Part shown: one piece after another, positions 9,827-17,931 of the stretch
Layout: every line of letters begins with the position of its first letter
How positions within the stretch are numbered: position 1 is the first letter of the stretch
DNA from: Leptospira idonii
Lineage (GTDB): Bacteria > Spirochaetota > Leptospiria > Leptospirales > Leptospiraceae
Direction: 5' to 3'
NCBI RefSeq assembly: GCF_004770995.1
Contig: NZ_RQHW01000047.1
Location: forward strand, 620,001-684,000
DNA: 64,000 bases
The notes under the pieces: model-generated
The model's database searches: none
What the model was told of the DNA's origin: nothing
Seen by the model: only the letters and a program-made list of their open reading frames with translations
Position numbers and translations under genes: made by a program

Positions 9827-10965
9827 TCCTTTTTTTCCCGAATCTCCTCCGGAAATAAAATCGGAAGTATATTCGAAAAACAAGCACCACTTAGGTGAAG
9901 AGAATCGACAAAGTCTTTGCAGGCCCAAGTAGGGTTTCTACTCGGATCGATCAGATAAAAAGGAGAGCCGGGAGTTTTTTTACCGTTCTCAACAATCTCT
10001 TTCAATTTCAGATTAAAATCTTCCCAAATTCCAGAATCAACCATTCTTTTACGCAAAGGTTCCGCAACGACGGGAACATAAAAGATAACAGGGATTTTAC
10101 GGCCTTCCATCAACTTCACGATTCTTTTGAAGAAATGGATTTGAGTGAGAGAAATGCGAAAAGGTCTTAAATGTTGGTTGAAAATATTTTCGGCATCCTT
10201 TTCCAAAAAGAAATCCGCATTGGCGAATTTGATTTCATTCGGAAGAGCTCCGAATTTTTTTCGATTCGCCAGTTTGATTTTTTCGATAAAACCTTTTTTG
10301 TGTTCTTTGCCTGTGATTCCTGTACTCACTCCGGGAATGAATCCCATTTCCAATTCCTTATTATTGGCTTTGATGGCGGAAGGATCGACAGGATACTTAT
10401 ACAATGCGAATAGCTTTTTGAGAAAATAGGTTTCGGTTTCATCTACGGAAAAACCGGTTCCTTCCGATTTCCAAGGATCGGAAATCTTAGATCTGTAAAA
10501 ATCTATGTTTTTTAGGATAAAACCCGCATCGTATGATCCGTTTAACGAATACTCAACGGAACTTTTAGAAAAAAGAAGAGGATCCACCTCCACTAACACA
10601 TACGAAATGGGAAGATTCGCATTCAGAGAACGTTCCAACCAATAGTATTCGAAAGAAGGAGGTCCCATAGGAGCTGCAAAATTGAATGTGGATGTATTTT
10701 GCATCAAACCTGCGATATGATCCGAATCGAATTCCCCGGATCTGGAACTTCCCAAAATCAAACCTATGTTTTTGTTAGGAAATTTTTTATTTTCCTCGAG
10801 CATTACGGAGAATAGATCTTCTTTTAGATCGTAAAAACTTCTTTCTATCTTTTTCCAGCTATGCGTATTCTCCACAATGATGGGAAGAAAAAAGATCTTA
10901 TCGATCAGAAAGAGAACGAAACAAAGAAATAAAGGGTACAGTAAAAATTTTTCTTTCCAGATCAT
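9823..10965 (-). CDS. DUF1574 family SGNH-hydrolase-like protein
   Basis: A 380-residue membrane-anchored protein with one N-terminal hydrophobic helix (residues 8-28) followed by a large presumably periplasmic domain. The block GLILGSSRSGEFD at residues 68-80 resembles SGNH block I (GxSxS), and DSLHLSG near the C-terminus fits block V (DxxH). This is the layout of DltD/AlgX-type proteins that work with MBOAT acyltransferases, and DUF1574 proteins are common in Leptospira. The gene lies 7 bases after an MBOAT gene on the same strand, supporting a shared role in O-acylating a surface glycan. The acceptor cannot be read from the sequence. Confidence 0.85.
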   Translation of the reverse strand: MIWKEKFLLYPLFLCFVLFLIDKIFFLPIIVENTHSWKKIERSFYDLKEDLFSVMLEENKKFPNKNIGLILGSSRSGEFDSDHIAGLMQNTSTFNFAAPMGPPSFEYYWLERSLNANLPISYVLVEVDPLLFSKSSVEYSLNGSYDAGFILKNIDFYRSKISDPWKSEGTGFSVDETETYFLKKLFALYKYPVDPSAIKANNKELEMGFIPGVSTGITGKEHKKGFIEKIKLANRKKFGALPNEIKFANADFFLEKDAENIFNQHLRPFRISLTQIHFFKRIVKLMEGRKIPVIFYVPVVAEPLRKRMVDSGIWEDFNLKLKEIVENGKKTPGSPFYLIDPSRNPTWACKDFVDSLHLSGACFSNILPILFPEEIREKKD

Positions 10966-10972
10966 AAGTATT

Positions 10973-12406
10973 TCAGAATTGAAAATAAATAAATTCCGTT
11001 CCTCCTGGAGCCAAATAACCGAGTAAAATCAAGGATACGAAACCGAAAGCGGTCAAAAACACCAAACTCTTCTTTGTCGACCATTCCTTTCTGGGGAAAT
11101 CCTCTTTCATCTGCATATAATTGAATAAAAAAGTGATCAGCATGGAATAAAAGATGAATTCCAATTTAGGGCTTCTTTCTCCTGCATGACCGAAAAAAGT
11201 GAATTGAAGCAGTTGAATGGCTCTAGGCATATCCGGTGCGTTGAAAAAAGGAATCATCAGGCAGAAAAACAGGAAGGCATATACGGTTCCCAAAACCTTT
11301 TTGTAAGTAGGAAGGGGCAGCCTTACATCGATTCCCTTCGATTTTCGATACAACTCCCATTTTCTTTCTATGCTGAGAACCACGCCGTGGGTAAATCCCC
11401 AGACCAAAAATGTGATATTGGCTCCGTGCCAAATCCCGGCAAGAGAGAATGTGATCAAAAGGTTGATATAGGAACGAAATTCGGAAACACGAGATCCGCC
11501 TAACGGAAAATAGATATAGTCCTTGATCCAGCTGGATAAGGTAATATGCCATCTAGTCCAAAGTTCCCGAATGGAAACGGAAAGATAAGGAGCTCTGAAG
11601 TTTTCAGGAAGATCGATTCCTAACAATTTTCCAAGACCTCTAGCCATATCCGTATATCCTGAAAAATCGCAAAAAATACGTGCCGCATAACCGAAAAGCA
11701 CCATAAAATTGGTGAGTCCGTCGTACTGATCCGGATTTAAAAAGACAGGGTCGATGACGGGGGACAGATTGTCCGCAACCACTACCTTTTTCAAAAGTCC
11801 TAGAAAAACCAAATAAAAACCTTCGAATAACTGATGTTTGGTAGCGGACAATCTGTCCAGTTGGTAGAAAAATTCCCCGTGACGCACGATCGGCCCTGCA
11901 ACCAGTTGAGGAAAAAAGAATACGAACAAAGCATATTTTAGAAAATTAGGATTTTCTTTTGCTTCTCCTCTTTTCACATCCACGGAGTATGCGATCATTT
12001 GAAAGGTGTAAAAGCTGATAGCCAAAGGAAGCGTGATGGATTCGAATCCGAATTGGGAATCCAAAAAGTTTCGAATCACTTCCGGCTGGAACATGGAGGA
12101 ACCTGTCAGATACAGAAGGCTGTCCCAGAAGAAATAAAAATATTTGAATAAAAAGAGATTGGTCAAGTTTACGAAAAGAAGAATAGGAAATGCCCAAGAC
12201 TTGGAATTTTTTTGAATTTTGAGATTACAAAAATGGTTGAAAGCGACCAAACCCAGGAAATGGAATGCGAAAGGAATGGACCAAGCAGCGTAAAACAATA
12301 AAGAGGCGACAAATAGGAATACAAGCCTCCATTGCCCTCGAATGCTCCAATTGAGCACATAAACCACCAAAAAGAACAAAAGAAAACTAAGAGATGTAAA
12401 TTTCAT
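10973..12406 (-). CDS. MBOAT family O-acyltransferase (AlgI-like)
   Basis: Membrane-bound O-acyltransferases of the AlgI/DltB type pass acyl groups across the inner membrane to periplasmic glycans. This 477-residue polytopic protein has about ten hydrophobic helices and the family signatures RELWTRWHITLSSWIKDYIY and FSLAGIWHGANITFLVWG, the latter with the presumed catalytic histidine. DFSGYTDMARGLGKLLGIDL is the typical AlgI loop. The protein overlaps no neighbour but is followed after 7 bases by the DUF1574 SGNH-like gene, which probably completes the acyl transfer. Alginate itself is unlikely because no other alginate genes are nearby; an O-antigen or exopolysaccharide target is inferred. 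Confidence 0.95.
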   Translation of the reverse strand: MKFTSLSFLLFFLVVYVLNWSIRGQWRLVFLFVASLLFYAAWSIPFAFHFLGLVAFNHFCNLKIQKNSKSWAFPILLFVNLTNLFLFKYFYFFWDSLLYLTGSSMFQPEVIRNFLDSQFGFESITLPLAISFYTFQMIAYSVDVKRGEAKENPNFLKYALFVFFFPQLVAGPIVRHGEFFYQLDRLSATKHQLFEGFYLVFLGLLKKVVVADNLSPVIDPVFLNPDQYDGLTNFMVLFGYAARIFCDFSGYTDMARGLGKLLGIDLPENFRAPYLSVSIRELWTRWHITLSSWIKDYIYFPLGGSRVSEFRSYINLLITFSLAGIWHGANITFLVWGFTHGVVLSIERKWELYRKSKGIDVRLPLPTYKKVLGTVYAFLFFCLMIPFFNAPDMPRAIQLLQFTFFGHAGERSPKLEFIFYSMLITFLFNYMQMKEDFPRKEWSTKKSLVFLTAFGFVSLILLGYLAPGGTEFIYFQF

Positions 12407-12426
12407 TTTAAATTACGGCCACCCTA

Positions 12427-13626
12427 TCAATCGGAAACGAACGAATCAACTTGAATCACTAACCCTTTCAAATATTCCCCTTCCGGATGGAAGATGGAAA
12501 ATCCATGATCGGGACCTTGCGTCATTTGGTAAAGAACTCGCACCCTTTTTCCGGCGTCTTTTGCGGCACCGAACACTATCTTTTTGAATAAATCGGGAGA
12601 AATATGTTGAGAACAGGAGAAAGTGAATATAATTCCTCCCGGTTTGATTTTGGACATCGCCTTCAAATTGATGTCCTTATATCCTCTTGTTGCCTGATTC
12701 ACTGTGGAAATATGTTTCGTAAATGCAGGAGGATCCAAAATGATCAAATCGTAGGCGCCCGCTTCCATCTCTTTCAAATAACGAAAACTATCCGAAACAA
12801 GTCCCTTGTGTTTGGATTGAATCCATTCTTCCGAAAAATTCAGACCGAGATTTTGAGCGCAAAGATCGATTGCAGATTTGGAAATGTCCAATGTATGGAC
12901 CGACTCGGCGCCGTTAGCAAGTGCATAAACGGAAAAAGCACCCGAATATCCGAAAGTATTTAAAACCTTTTTTCCTTTTGCAAATTTACCTAAAAGACTT
13001 CTGTTCTCTCTTTGATCTAAAAAGAAGCCGGTTTTCTGACCGTTCTCCAGATCCGCCAAAAAAGAATGACCATTCTCCAAGAATCGAACCTGCTTTTCAT
13101 CACCGCAATACCATTGTAAGTGGGCAGGTTCTCCTGAGTCCGATTTTTCACCTTTTTCCAAAACGGTAGTAAAACCCTTCTCCTTTAGAAAAGAGACAAG
13201 TTCCTCTTTATGCAGTTTGCTTCCGGGAGTTCGAAGCTGCATCACTGCCGCATTCGCATAACAATCAACAATGAAGCCTGGGGAAAGATCTCCCTCGGAA
13301 TGCAAAAAACGAAAGGAATTAGTGAATTTAGGATCGAGCCATTCCTTTTTGGAACGGTAGACAGATTCCCATCTGCGGGTCCAAAATCCAGGATTTAGGT
13401 CGGACTCAGCCTCTTCGAAAGAAAACAGGCGGATACGGATTTGGCTATCAGGAGCATAATGACCCCAAGCTAAAAATTTGCCCTCATAGGAAAGAACCCG
13501 AACAGTTTGTCCGGGAGTGAGACCTGGCTCTTCCTTTTCTATAGCCCCGGAAAAGATCCAGGGGTGGTAATTTAGGACGGCTTTCTCTTTATTTTTTTTA
13601 AGTCGAATCGACATATTTTTGACCAA
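12427..13626 (-). CDS. Class I SAM-dependent rRNA methyltransferase (RlmI-like)
   Basis: A 399-residue cytosolic protein of the COG1092 group, which includes RlmI, the m5C1962 methylase of 23S rRNA. The N-terminal 80 residues form a PUA-like domain (PWIFSGAIEKEEPGLTPGQT, then FLAWGHYAPDSQIRIRLFSF). The Rossmann core begins with the SAM-binding GKKVLNTFGYSGAFSVYALA, and the catalytic-region motif is LIILDPPAFTK. FLDQRENR is another family signature. The first ATG is at 13617 within MVKNMSIRLKK, and the start at 13626 (TTG or GTG type) is uncertain by four codons. It lies 20 bases upstream of the MBOAT gene on the same strand. The exact modified base is inferred from the family only. Confidence 0.9.
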   Translation of the reverse strand: MVKNMSIRLKKNKEKAVLNYHPWIFSGAIEKEEPGLTPGQTVRVLSYEGKFLAWGHYAPDSQIRIRLFSFEEAESDLNPGFWTRRWESVYRSKKEWLDPKFTNSFRFLHSEGDLSPGFIVDCYANAAVMQLRTPGSKLHKEELVSFLKEKGFTTVLEKGEKSDSGEPAHLQWYCGDEKQVRFLENGHSFLADLENGQKTGFFLDQRENRSLLGKFAKGKKVLNTFGYSGAFSVYALANGAESVHTLDISKSAIDLCAQNLGLNFSEEWIQSKHKGLVSDSFRYLKEMEAGAYDLIILDPPAFTKHISTVNQATRGYKDINLKAMSKIKPGGIIFTFSCSQHISPDLFKKIVFGAAKDAGKRVRVLYQMTQGPDHGFSIFHPEGEYLKGLVIQVDSFVSD

Positions 13627-13669
13627 AATGTCATTTAATTATTATAAAACTATGAAAAGATGATTCTTG

Positions 13670-16246
13670 ATGAAGTTTCTTTTTTTCTGTTTTTTGGGCC
13701 TTTTTTCTTTTTTCCTCTCCGTTTTACGAGCGGAGACAGTTCCCGTCTTCCAGATTGAGAATCTATCTTCTCCTGTCAGCCTAGATTCTCTTCCCGACTC
13801 CTCCACTCCTTGGCTGGCGAGTTCGGGAGATCTTACGGAAGAGGAAATCAAAAACATCAATCTTTCCAATTTCCACAGTTACTCTTGGAAGCCGGTGAGA
13901 GTGCCCGGAAACATCGTGAAGGATGCACCAGAATTCAACGGCAAAAAGACCATCCTTTTGGCAAAATGGGTGAAAGTTCCCAGAGAAAAAACAGGAAGCC
14001 TTGCAGTACGATTGGGTGTCATCAACGATCGGGACAGAACGTACTGGAACGGAAGGTATTTGGGAGGAAGCGGCAAGTGGGACGACCCGGATGCACAATG
14101 TTACGATAAAGTTAGAATCTATCCCATCCCTGACAGAGATGTCAAATACGATAAGGAAAATCTCATTCTCATCCAAATACAGCCTTACTTTGATTACACT
14201 GTAGGAGTCGAACAGGATAGAACGGAAATCGGTTCCGCTACACAAATCTACAAACAGTTTTATCTTGACGAGTTCACCAAACTTCTCTTCCTTATGGTCT
14301 ATCTGACGGTAGGAGGTTATTTTTTATTCCTATTCGTGAGAAGAAGAAGGGAATCTGAAAACTTTTTCTTCGCATTGTTTTCCTTTTCCCTTGTGATTTA
14401 TAATCTTTTTAGAAACCAAATCAAATACGAGTTCGGTGTCCCTTTTCTTCCCATGAAACGCCTCGAATACGCAGTGTTAGTGATGCAAATTCCTTTTATG
14501 TTTCACTTCATTCGTAAACTATTCGATTATAAATACCTGCTCGTTTCCAAAATCGTAGATGCGATTCAGCTCGGATTTATTTTGATTTTCGTATTTTCTT
14601 CCAATATCGAATTTTATAATTTTCTGACAAATAACGTCATCCAGCCTACCTGGCTATTTTACGTCGTCATCATCCTCTATTATCTGATTAAAAAGATCAT
14701 CCAAAAGGACAGGCAGGCAATGTATATATTCTGCGGACTTTTGGTGGTGATCTCCGCAAGTATTTTGGATGTGCTTTCCACAAGAGGAGTCATCGTATTT
14801 CCTAGAATTTTAGGTTACGCATTCTTAGCATTTATCGTAAGTTTGGCGACTATTTTAGCGAACTCCTTCGTAAAGCTGAACGAAGAAGTGGAAGACCTCA
14901 ACAAAAATCTGGAAAAAAAAGTTACGGATCGTACGGAAGCTCTCAACCAATCCTTAAAACAGGTCAACAGCCTAAAAGAACAACAAGACGGGGACTATTT
15001 TTTAACCTCCCTTCTCATCAATCCTCTTGCAAAAAACGAAAATCAAAGCGAAACGATTTTAACGGAATTTTATACGAAACAGAAAAAGAAATTTTCATTT
15101 CGAGGGAAAGAAAACGAAATCGGCGGAGATATCTGTATTTCCTCCAATCTAGAGTTAGCCGGTAATAAATATACGGTCTTCGTCAACGGAGATGCCATGG
15201 GGAAATCCATCCAAGGAGCAGGAGGAGCTCTTGTATTAGGAGTCGTTTTTCATGCAGTTCTAGCAAGATCTCGTACGTCCCTGGCAAAAACAAAACCTCC
15301 TGAAATTTGGCTGAAAGAACTATTCTTAGAACTACAAACCATCTTCGAAAGTTTCGACGGTTCCATGCTTACATCCATCGCCCTAGGACTTGTAGAAGAA
15401 CAATCCGGGTTCATGTACTATTTGAACGCGGAACACCCTTGGACCATTCTTTACAGAGACGGAAAATCCTCTTTTATCGAAAACGAACTTTGGCTCCGTA
15501 AACTGGGATTCCCGAAGAACGATCAAAACTTCTCCGTAAAAACCTTTCAACTTCAACCGGGGGACGTCATCATTTGCGGTTCGGACGGAAGAGACGATAT
15601 CGCTCTTCCAGTGAGTGCGGAAAACCAAAGGGTGATCAACGAAGATGAAACTTTGATCCTTAAATGGGTAGAAGAATCGGATGCGGACCTGAATACCATC
15701 GTGGATAAAATCAAAAACTTCGGAGAAGTGACGGATGATTTAACTTTCCTTAAAGTAAGTTTTTTGGGTGCTAAAAATAAAGCGGACATCCCTACTCACT
15801 TGCAGGGAAAATGGGAAGAAGCCAAAAACTTCGCAAAATCTTCCCAAACGCAAAAAGCGAAAGAAATTTTAGAAACGATCATAGAAGAAATCCCGGAACA
15901 AGAATCGATCCTCGCCCTTCTCGGCCAAGTTTATTACAAATTGAAACTTTGGAACTTAGCGATTCTTTCTTTGGAAAAAGCGATTCTTTCCCGCCCAGAC
16001 AGAGAAGAATTGATTCTACTTGTATCCATCGCGTACGGCAAACAAAACGATATTTCTTCCGCAATCACTTGGGGCGAAAAACTTTTTATCAGAAACCCTC
16101 TTCATAAAAAGAATACTCTCCATTTAACAAATCTTTATTGGAAGTCCGGAAATTTAAAAAAGGCACAGTCCGTCATAGGAAAGGCCTGGGAAGCCAATCC
16201 AGATGACGGATTTCTAAACGATCTGAAAAATAAACTGGAAGCTTAA
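13670..16246 (+). CDS. 7TM sensor - SpoIIE/PP2C phosphatase - TPR protein
   Basis: A protein of 858 residues; ATG 13670 is preferred over the TTG immediately before it. A signal peptide (FLFFCFLGLFSFFLSVLRAE) precedes a periplasmic galactose-binding-like domain to about residue 200, with LAVRLGVINDRDRTYWNGRY typical of 7TMR-DISMED sensors. Seven membrane helices follow (about 205-405), then a coiled coil with QQDGDYFLTSLL and a PP2C/SpoIIE phosphatase (ENEIGGDICIS, VNGDAMGKSIQGAGGALVLG, LNAEHPWTILYRDG, GDVIICGSDGRDD). Residues ~710-858 are TPR repeats. The acidic metal ligands look intact. Such phosphatases usually dephosphorylate anti-sigma-factor antagonists or related phosphoproteins, but no partner-switch genes are adjacent. 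A paralogue lies at 59333. Confidence 0.92.
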   Translation: MKFLFFCFLGLFSFFLSVLRAETVPVFQIENLSSPVSLDSLPDSSTPWLASSGDLTEEEIKNINLSNFHSYSWKPVRVPGNIVKDAPEFNGKKTILLAKWVKVPREKTGSLAVRLGVINDRDRTYWNGRYLGGSGKWDDPDAQCYDKVRIYPIPDRDVKYDKENLILIQIQPYFDYTVGVEQDRTEIGSATQIYKQFYLDEFTKLLFLMVYLTVGGYFLFLFVRRRRESENFFFALFSFSLVIYNLFRNQIKYEFGVPFLPMKRLEYAVLVMQIPFMFHFIRKLFDYKYLLVSKIVDAIQLGFILIFVFSSNIEFYNFLTNNVIQPTWLFYVVIILYYLIKKIIQKDRQAMYIFCGLLVVISASILDVLSTRGVIVFPRILGYAFLAFIVSLATILANSFVKLNEEVEDLNKNLEKKVTDRTEALNQSLKQVNSLKEQQDGDYFLTSLLINPLAKNENQSETILTEFYTKQKKKFSFRGKENEIGGDICISSNLELAGNKYTVFVNGDAMGKSIQGAGGALVLGVVFHAVLARSRTSLAKTKPPEIWLKELFLELQTIFESFDGSMLTSIALGLVEEQSGFMYYLNAEHPWTILYRDGKSSFIENELWLRKLGFPKNDQNFSVKTFQLQPGDVIICGSDGRDDIALPVSAENQRVINEDETLILKWVEESDADLNTIVDKIKNFGEVTDDLTFLKVSFLGAKNKADIPTHLQGKWEEAKNFAKSSQTQKAKEILETIIEEIPEQESILALLGQVYYKLKLWNLAILSLEKAILSRPDREELILLVSIAYGKQNDISSAITWGEKLFIRNPLHKKNTLHLTNLYWKSGNLKKAQSVIGKAWEANPDDGFLNDLKNKLEA

Positions 16247-16258
16247 CTTAAGGAAACT

Positions 16259-16296
16259 TTTTAGTTACAGTCTGTAAAAATAGACTGTAACTAAAA
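16259..16296. terminator. Perfect 15-bp inverted repeat at a convergent gene junction
   Basis: TTTTAGTTACAGTCT (16259-16273) is exactly complementary to AGACTGTAACTAAAA (16282-16296), with an 8-base loop. It lies between the phosphatase gene ending at 16246 and uppP ending at 16265, and it covers the last codons of uppP. Neither strand has the U-run expected after a strict intrinsic terminator, so a shared transcription or mRNA 3'-end stabilising hairpin is the cautious reading. Confidence 0.45.
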
Positions 16297-17125
16297 TTCC
16301 TAAAATCACTCTGTAAATCCCGAAGGAGAGAAAACTTCTTCGTCGCAAGAAAGCGATAAAAAGTTTGATGATAAAATAACAAATCACGAAAGAAACGACA
16401 CTTCCAAATAACAGAAGTCCGACGGTCTCCGAATTCAAAACTGCCCTGTGCTTATAGAGTTTATAAAGACCTGCCAAAGTCAAAACGGGCAGAGCTAGAA
16501 AAAAAGAGAACTCTGCCGATTCTTTTTTGGAAACTCCCAAAACCCTTGCAGTGATGATAGTAGCGGCAGAACGGGAAACTCCCGGAATCAATGCAAAACA
16601 TTGAAAAATTCCGATCCAAAGAGCTTCTTTCAAACCAAGGTTGTGTTCCATTGATTCTCCCTGCTCTTGTTTTTCCTTTTTCTCTCGAAGGATTTCCACC
16701 ACGATCATGATGATTCCTCCGACAAGCCAGCTTCCGCCCAAAATCAAAAGCAAATGAGGACTGGATTTGATCACATCCAAATGTTTCTTAAAAACGAAAC
16801 CCAAAACAAGAATCGGGAAAACTCCCACTAAAATGTTTCTATAAAAACCAAACCCTTGTTTTGCGGTAGAATCCCCTTTTAGATAACGAAATGATTCTTT
16901 CGCATGGGAAAACAATCTTTGATAGTAGAGGAAAAATACGGAGAGGATCGCTCCTGACTGAATGAAAATATCGAACAAGTCTTCGAAAGATTCTGATATT
17001 TCCCCTAAGCCTTGAAAGGGAAAAAAATAACTGAATAAAAAAAGATGACCTGTTGAGGATATAGGAAGAAACTCCGTGGCAGCTTCGATCACACCACGGA
17101 GGAACGCATTGAGTGTATTGTCCAG
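16265..17125 (-). CDS. uppP: Undecaprenyl-diphosphatase, likely non-standard CTG start
   Basis: UppP recycles undecaprenyl pyrophosphate to the monophosphate lipid carrier used for peptidoglycan and O-antigen, acting at the inner membrane. Signatures are EAATEFLPISSTGHL near the N-terminus and PGVSRSAATIITARVLG in the middle, with about eight membrane helices. The first ordinary start codon (GTG 17092) falls directly before IEAATEF and would cut off the first helix residues. The frame stays open upstream and encodes DNTLNAFLRG, which fits the family's N-terminus. No ATG, GTG or TTG exists there, but CTG 17125 has GAGAG at 17135-17139, 9 bases upstream. With CTG the protein is 286 residues (E. 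coli 273). Identity is secure; the start is an inference. Confidence 0.9.
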   Translation of the reverse strand: MDNTLNAFLRGVIEAATEFLPISSTGHLFLFSYFFPFQGLGEISESFEDLFDIFIQSGAILSVFFLYYQRLFSHAKESFRYLKGDSTAKQGFGFYRNILVGVFPILVLGFVFKKHLDVIKSSPHLLLILGGSWLVGGIIMIVVEILREKKEKQEQGESMEHNLGLKEALWIGIFQCFALIPGVSRSAATIITARVLGVSKKESAEFSFFLALPVLTLAGLYKLYKHRAVLNSETVGLLLFGSVVSFVICYFIIKLFIAFLRRRSFLSFGIYRVILGILVTVYFYRL

Positions 17126-17145
17126 AGGAAAAAACTCTCTATCGA

Positions 17146-17838
17146 TTATTTGGATTCCGGAGCAGGATCGATTTTGTTTTCTTCTTCTGCTGCCGCTTTT
17201 CTTTTAGGAGCAAGATACGCATCTAAGTCGAATTTAGGATTCTTTTTGATGACTACTTCTTCTTTGATACCTTCAATGATCAAAGGCAGTTGTTCTCTAG
17301 TCTGCAATTGTTTGATTTGTGCTTTTGCAAAGGACAAACATTTATCAATTGTTAGAGTAGCGATGTTTTTATCCAAACCGCGCATACGTTCGCATTCTGA
17401 TTTCGCTTGTTGGTCGGAAATTTGGATTTTTTTCTCAACTTGCTCGGATACGTACATCTGAGCGATGGTTTGCATCTCTACTTGTTTCAAAACTTCTTGC
17501 ACATCCGGTCTGGAATAGTAGCCGTTTTTCTCAGCGACTAGTTTGGTCATCAACATCTGGCGGTAGGTTTGGTAAAAGTTTTTCTTTTGTAATTGATAGT
17601 TCAGATCTTGGAACTGTTGAGGAACTTCGGTTACATCCTTTTCGATGAATTCTAAAAGAGTCTTTTTTTCAATATTTTGCAATCTGCTGATGGAATCCAA
17701 AGCTGTGTCGTAAGCCGCTTCGAAATCCTTAACAGTGATTTGATGTCTATCAAAAGTTTCAATGACAGGACTGTCGTTGCAGTTCAGTAAAAAAGAGGAA
17801 ATGCCCAATAAGGAAACGAGTAGTAAATTTTTTGCCAT
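17146..17838 (-). CDS. Lipoprotein resembling the SurA N-terminal chaperone domain
   Basis: A 230-residue protein with a signal peptide and a lipobox-like end (ISSFLLNC, predicted lipidated Cys19 or so). The mature N-terminus ETFDRHQITVKDFEAAYDTA resembles the start of SurA/PrsA-type chaperones, where a short strand and DFE-containing helix begin the domain. The rest is helical, with no parvulin PPIase domain visible, and the C-terminus is low complexity (KRKAAAEEENKIDPAPESK). It lies 93 bases after mfd and directly before uppP on the same strand. A periplasmic chaperone role is plausible; it could instead be an unrelated helical lipoprotein. Confidence 0.75.
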   Translation of the reverse strand: MAKNLLLVSLLGISSFLLNCNDSPVIETFDRHQITVKDFEAAYDTALDSISRLQNIEKKTLLEFIEKDVTEVPQQFQDLNYQLQKKNFYQTYRQMLMTKLVAEKNGYYSRPDVQEVLKQVEMQTIAQMYVSEQVEKKIQISDQQAKSECERMRGLDKNIATLTIDKCLSFAKAQIKQLQTREQLPLIIEGIKEEVVIKKNPKFDLDAYLAPKRKAAAEEENKIDPAPESK

Positions 17839-17931
17839 GTAAGAGGATCCGACCGCTTATAAAATTATATTTTGTGATGATAATGGGAAAAATTAGGCCG
17901 ATGTCCATCATTTTTTTGACAGAAAGAGAAG

